Source of the DNA: CAWUKV01 sp963923025
Lineage (GTDB): Bacteria > Cyanobacteriota > Cyanobacteriia > Phormidesmidales > Phormidesmidaceae
Length of the DNA stretch: 42,199 bases
Direction of reading: 5' to 3'
NCBI GenBank assembly: GCA_963923025.1
Contig: CAWUKV010000014.1
Span: 1-42,199, forward strand
Under the pieces are notes generated by a model, which made no database searches, had not been told where the DNA came from, and saw only the letters and a program-made list of their open reading frames with translations. Both the position numbers and the translations under genes were made by a program. The stretch's first letter is position 1, and every line of letters begins with the position of its first letter. Positions 40,854-42,199 of the stretch are shown piece after piece.

Positions 40854-42199
40854 TCACTCGCGCTCGATCAGCCAGCGTAGGTGCGGTGTAATGTCGAGGC
40901 TCAGCGCCTGACCAAGGGTCGGCAGTACGGCCAGCTCAGCTGAGTCACCGTCTAACTGGCCGTAGTTTTCTAGCAGATAACCGTAGAAAATCTCCTGACA
41001 CTTGCCTAAAGACAGGGATAGCCCCAGCTGTTGGCTGAGGGTGAGCAAGCGCGTCAGGCTACTGACGGTGCTCTCCAACGTGTTGACATCACCCTGTAGG
41101 GCAGACCGCAGCGTTCGCTCTACCAGCTTTTCCAGAATGGTTTTTGCGGCTGGTAGCTGAAGCGTGCAGTGGAAGTGGTTGGCTTCTATGGCAATGCCCT
41201 CTAGCTCGGCAATGTAGCCAATACTGATGGGCAGTGCCGTCTCGTCAATGTCGCTCAGATCCTGTTCTAGGCTGTGGAGGATGGTCAGGGCGCGGTTGCT
41301 CAAGGCAATCTCGGTGGCCACCTGCATTTCTTGGGGGACGGGAATGCGATCGCGGTGGAAGGCCATCAGCACGCCGTAGTTTTCCCGGTGGATTTGGCTG
41401 TAGAGCTGGTCGAGCCGCTGCAGGGTTTCCTGACTCAGCAGCGTCATAATCCGGTGGCGCTCTTCGGCAAACAGGCTCTGCAAGTCAAAGGTATGGTCAC
41501 CAAAGTGTCGATTGATGGCAACAATCGTCTGGGCAACGCTGGCCTGACTGAAGGCGGTCATCACGGCCTCTTTTGCCTGGGTATAGGCCGGGCGGCGCTT
41601 AAAGGGCTGCACGCCACAGTGGAAATCCCACCCGCCCAAGTGCAAGACGGCAAACGCCAGCGTTGTTTTTTCCTGGGTAATGTCAGACACAATCTGAATT
41701 TGTCCTAGGGCCAGGGTTAATGCGCCTAGGGTCTGCCGCTGGTAGTCCTTCTGGTTCAGGGTGTAGCAGTAGAGTGGTGCTTCCCGGTGATGCTGGGTAA
41801 ACAGCGACGACATGGCATAGTGGGCCACCACCTGCTCTAGAGACACGCGTGAGGGCGTCACCTGCTTGCGGTACACGCCTGCTCCATCGCGAAAATAGTT
41901 GACGTTACTCGGTGCGGCGGCCAGGCGTGCCATAAAGTCGGCTTCGAAGGCTTCGCCAGAGACATCTTCCGCCAGCTCAATGGCCCGCCCGGCATAGCGC
42001 AGAATTTGGGTGCCTTCAGGCCGGGAGATCTCTTCGAAGAACCATCCGCAGCTGGTGTACATCAGCAGGGCGTGGCGCTGCATCTCTAGCAGGCGTAAGG
42101 CGTCAATTTTGTCGCCGTTGGTGAGCTTGTGCCGCTGGTGTCGGGTCAAAAAGCGGTTGATGGTCCGGGGGGTGCGATCGCTGATCACCTCAATGTATT
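40854..42199 (-). CDS. DUF3536 domain protein, C-terminal part of a GH57-type protein (5' end outside window)
   Basis: The frame is open to the right edge (Y-I-E-V-I-S-D in front of the first GTG at 42188), so at least the N-terminal domain lies outside the window. The visible 448 residues match DUF3536: LLEMQRHALLMYTSCGWFFE, then RPEGTQILRYAGRAIELAED, and FAVLHLGGWDFHCGVQPF. In complete proteins this follows a glycoside hydrolase family 57 domain, which acts on alpha-glucans; the catalytic residues are therefore not visible here. A role in glycogen or other alpha-glucan metabolism is likely but unproved. The stop is 18 bases from that of the convergent peptidoglycan-binding gene, with no clear terminator. 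Confidence 0.85.
   Translation of the reverse strand, partial: YIEVISDRTPRTINRFLTRHQRHKLTNGDKIDALRLLEMQRHALLMYTSCGWFFEEISRPEGTQILRYAGRAIELAEDVSGEAFEADFMARLAAAPSNVNYFRDGAGVYRKQVTPSRVSLEQVVAHYAMSSLFTQHHREAPLYCYTLNQKDYQRQTLGALTLALGQIQIVSDITQEKTTLAFAVLHLGGWDFHCGVQPFKRRPAYTQAKEAVMTAFSQASVAQTIVAINRHFGDHTFDLQSLFAEERHRIMTLLSQETLQRLDQLYSQIHRENYGVLMAFHRDRIPVPQEMQVATEIALSNRALTILHSLEQDLSDIDETALPISIGYIAELEGIAIEANHFHCTLQLPAAKTILEKLVERTLRSALQGDVNTLESTVSSLTRLLTLSQQLGLSLSLGKCQEIFYGYLLENYGQLDGDSAELAVLPTLGQALSLDITPHLRWLIERE

Overview
The window reads as chromosomal DNA of a cyanobacterium. The HIP1 octamer GCGATCGC recurs inside many genes. Several families are typical of cyanobacteria: a GroEL2-type chaperonin without groES, a DesC-type delta-9 desaturase, a small Mo-dependent-nitrogenase C-terminal-domain protein, a DUF2811-like protein, a PEP-CTERM protein and a DUF3536/GH57 protein. 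Moderately high GC and the gene mix suggest a Leptolyngbya-like filamentous or related lineage, but genus cannot be fixed from this sequence. No tRNA, rRNA, CRISPR array, insertion sequence or prophage was recognised.

Layout. 0-7.4 kb: the end of a response regulator, a membrane/coiled-coil/TPR protein with a degraded phospholipase-D-like domain, a glyoxalase-fold protein, an intact MNT nucleotidyltransferase next to a decayed HepT partner, the PcrA/UvrD helicase and a secreted protein. 7.4-17.3 kb: tadA, a PlsC-type acyltransferase, a SpoIID-like protein, dps, a PEP-CTERM protein, pfkA, a radical SAM enzyme resembling archaeal tetraether synthase (MJ0619 family), a small membrane protein, a TetR regulator and a HugZ-like protein. 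17.3-23.6 kb: CIRCE-controlled groEL2 with its terminator, a HEAT-repeat protein, a small helical protein, an endonuclease III homologue, a cyclic-nucleotide-binding protein, an Ap4A phosphorylase and the nitrogenase-tail protein. 24.2-26.6 kb: desC divergent from a TetR regulator fused to a tyrosine-recombinase-like domain, with two near-identical palindromic operators between them. 26.9-29.0 kb: a DUF2811-like protein, then a repeat-rich non-coding block followed by an actin-like ParM/StbA gene overlapping a ParR-like adaptor gene. 29.0-42.2 kb: 5-formyltetrahydrofolate cyclo-ligase, a pentapeptide/helix-hairpin-helix/membrane fusion, a rhodanese without its cysteine, mutL, a ferredoxin, a lipoprotein binding protein, gshB, an Fe(II)/2-oxoglutarate oxygenase, a LysE exporter, two tandem peptidoglycan-binding proteins and the end of a DUF3536/GH57 protein.

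Two modules stand out. The first is the desC switch: the fused regulator most likely binds the paired palindromes through its TetR half and controls membrane-lipid desaturation, while its C-terminal half has the integrase fold but lacks key catalytic histidines. The second is a plasmid-style partition cassette on what looks like a chromosome, preceded by helically phased repeats that could be a centromere or an origin. Start codons were moved from the longest open frame where a better start was visible (tadA, spoIID, dps, the radical SAM gene, the HEAT-repeat gene, the TetR fusion, parM, the cyclo-ligase, the rhodanese, the lipoprotein and the second peptidoglycan-binding gene). All family assignments come from reading motifs; no database search was possible.
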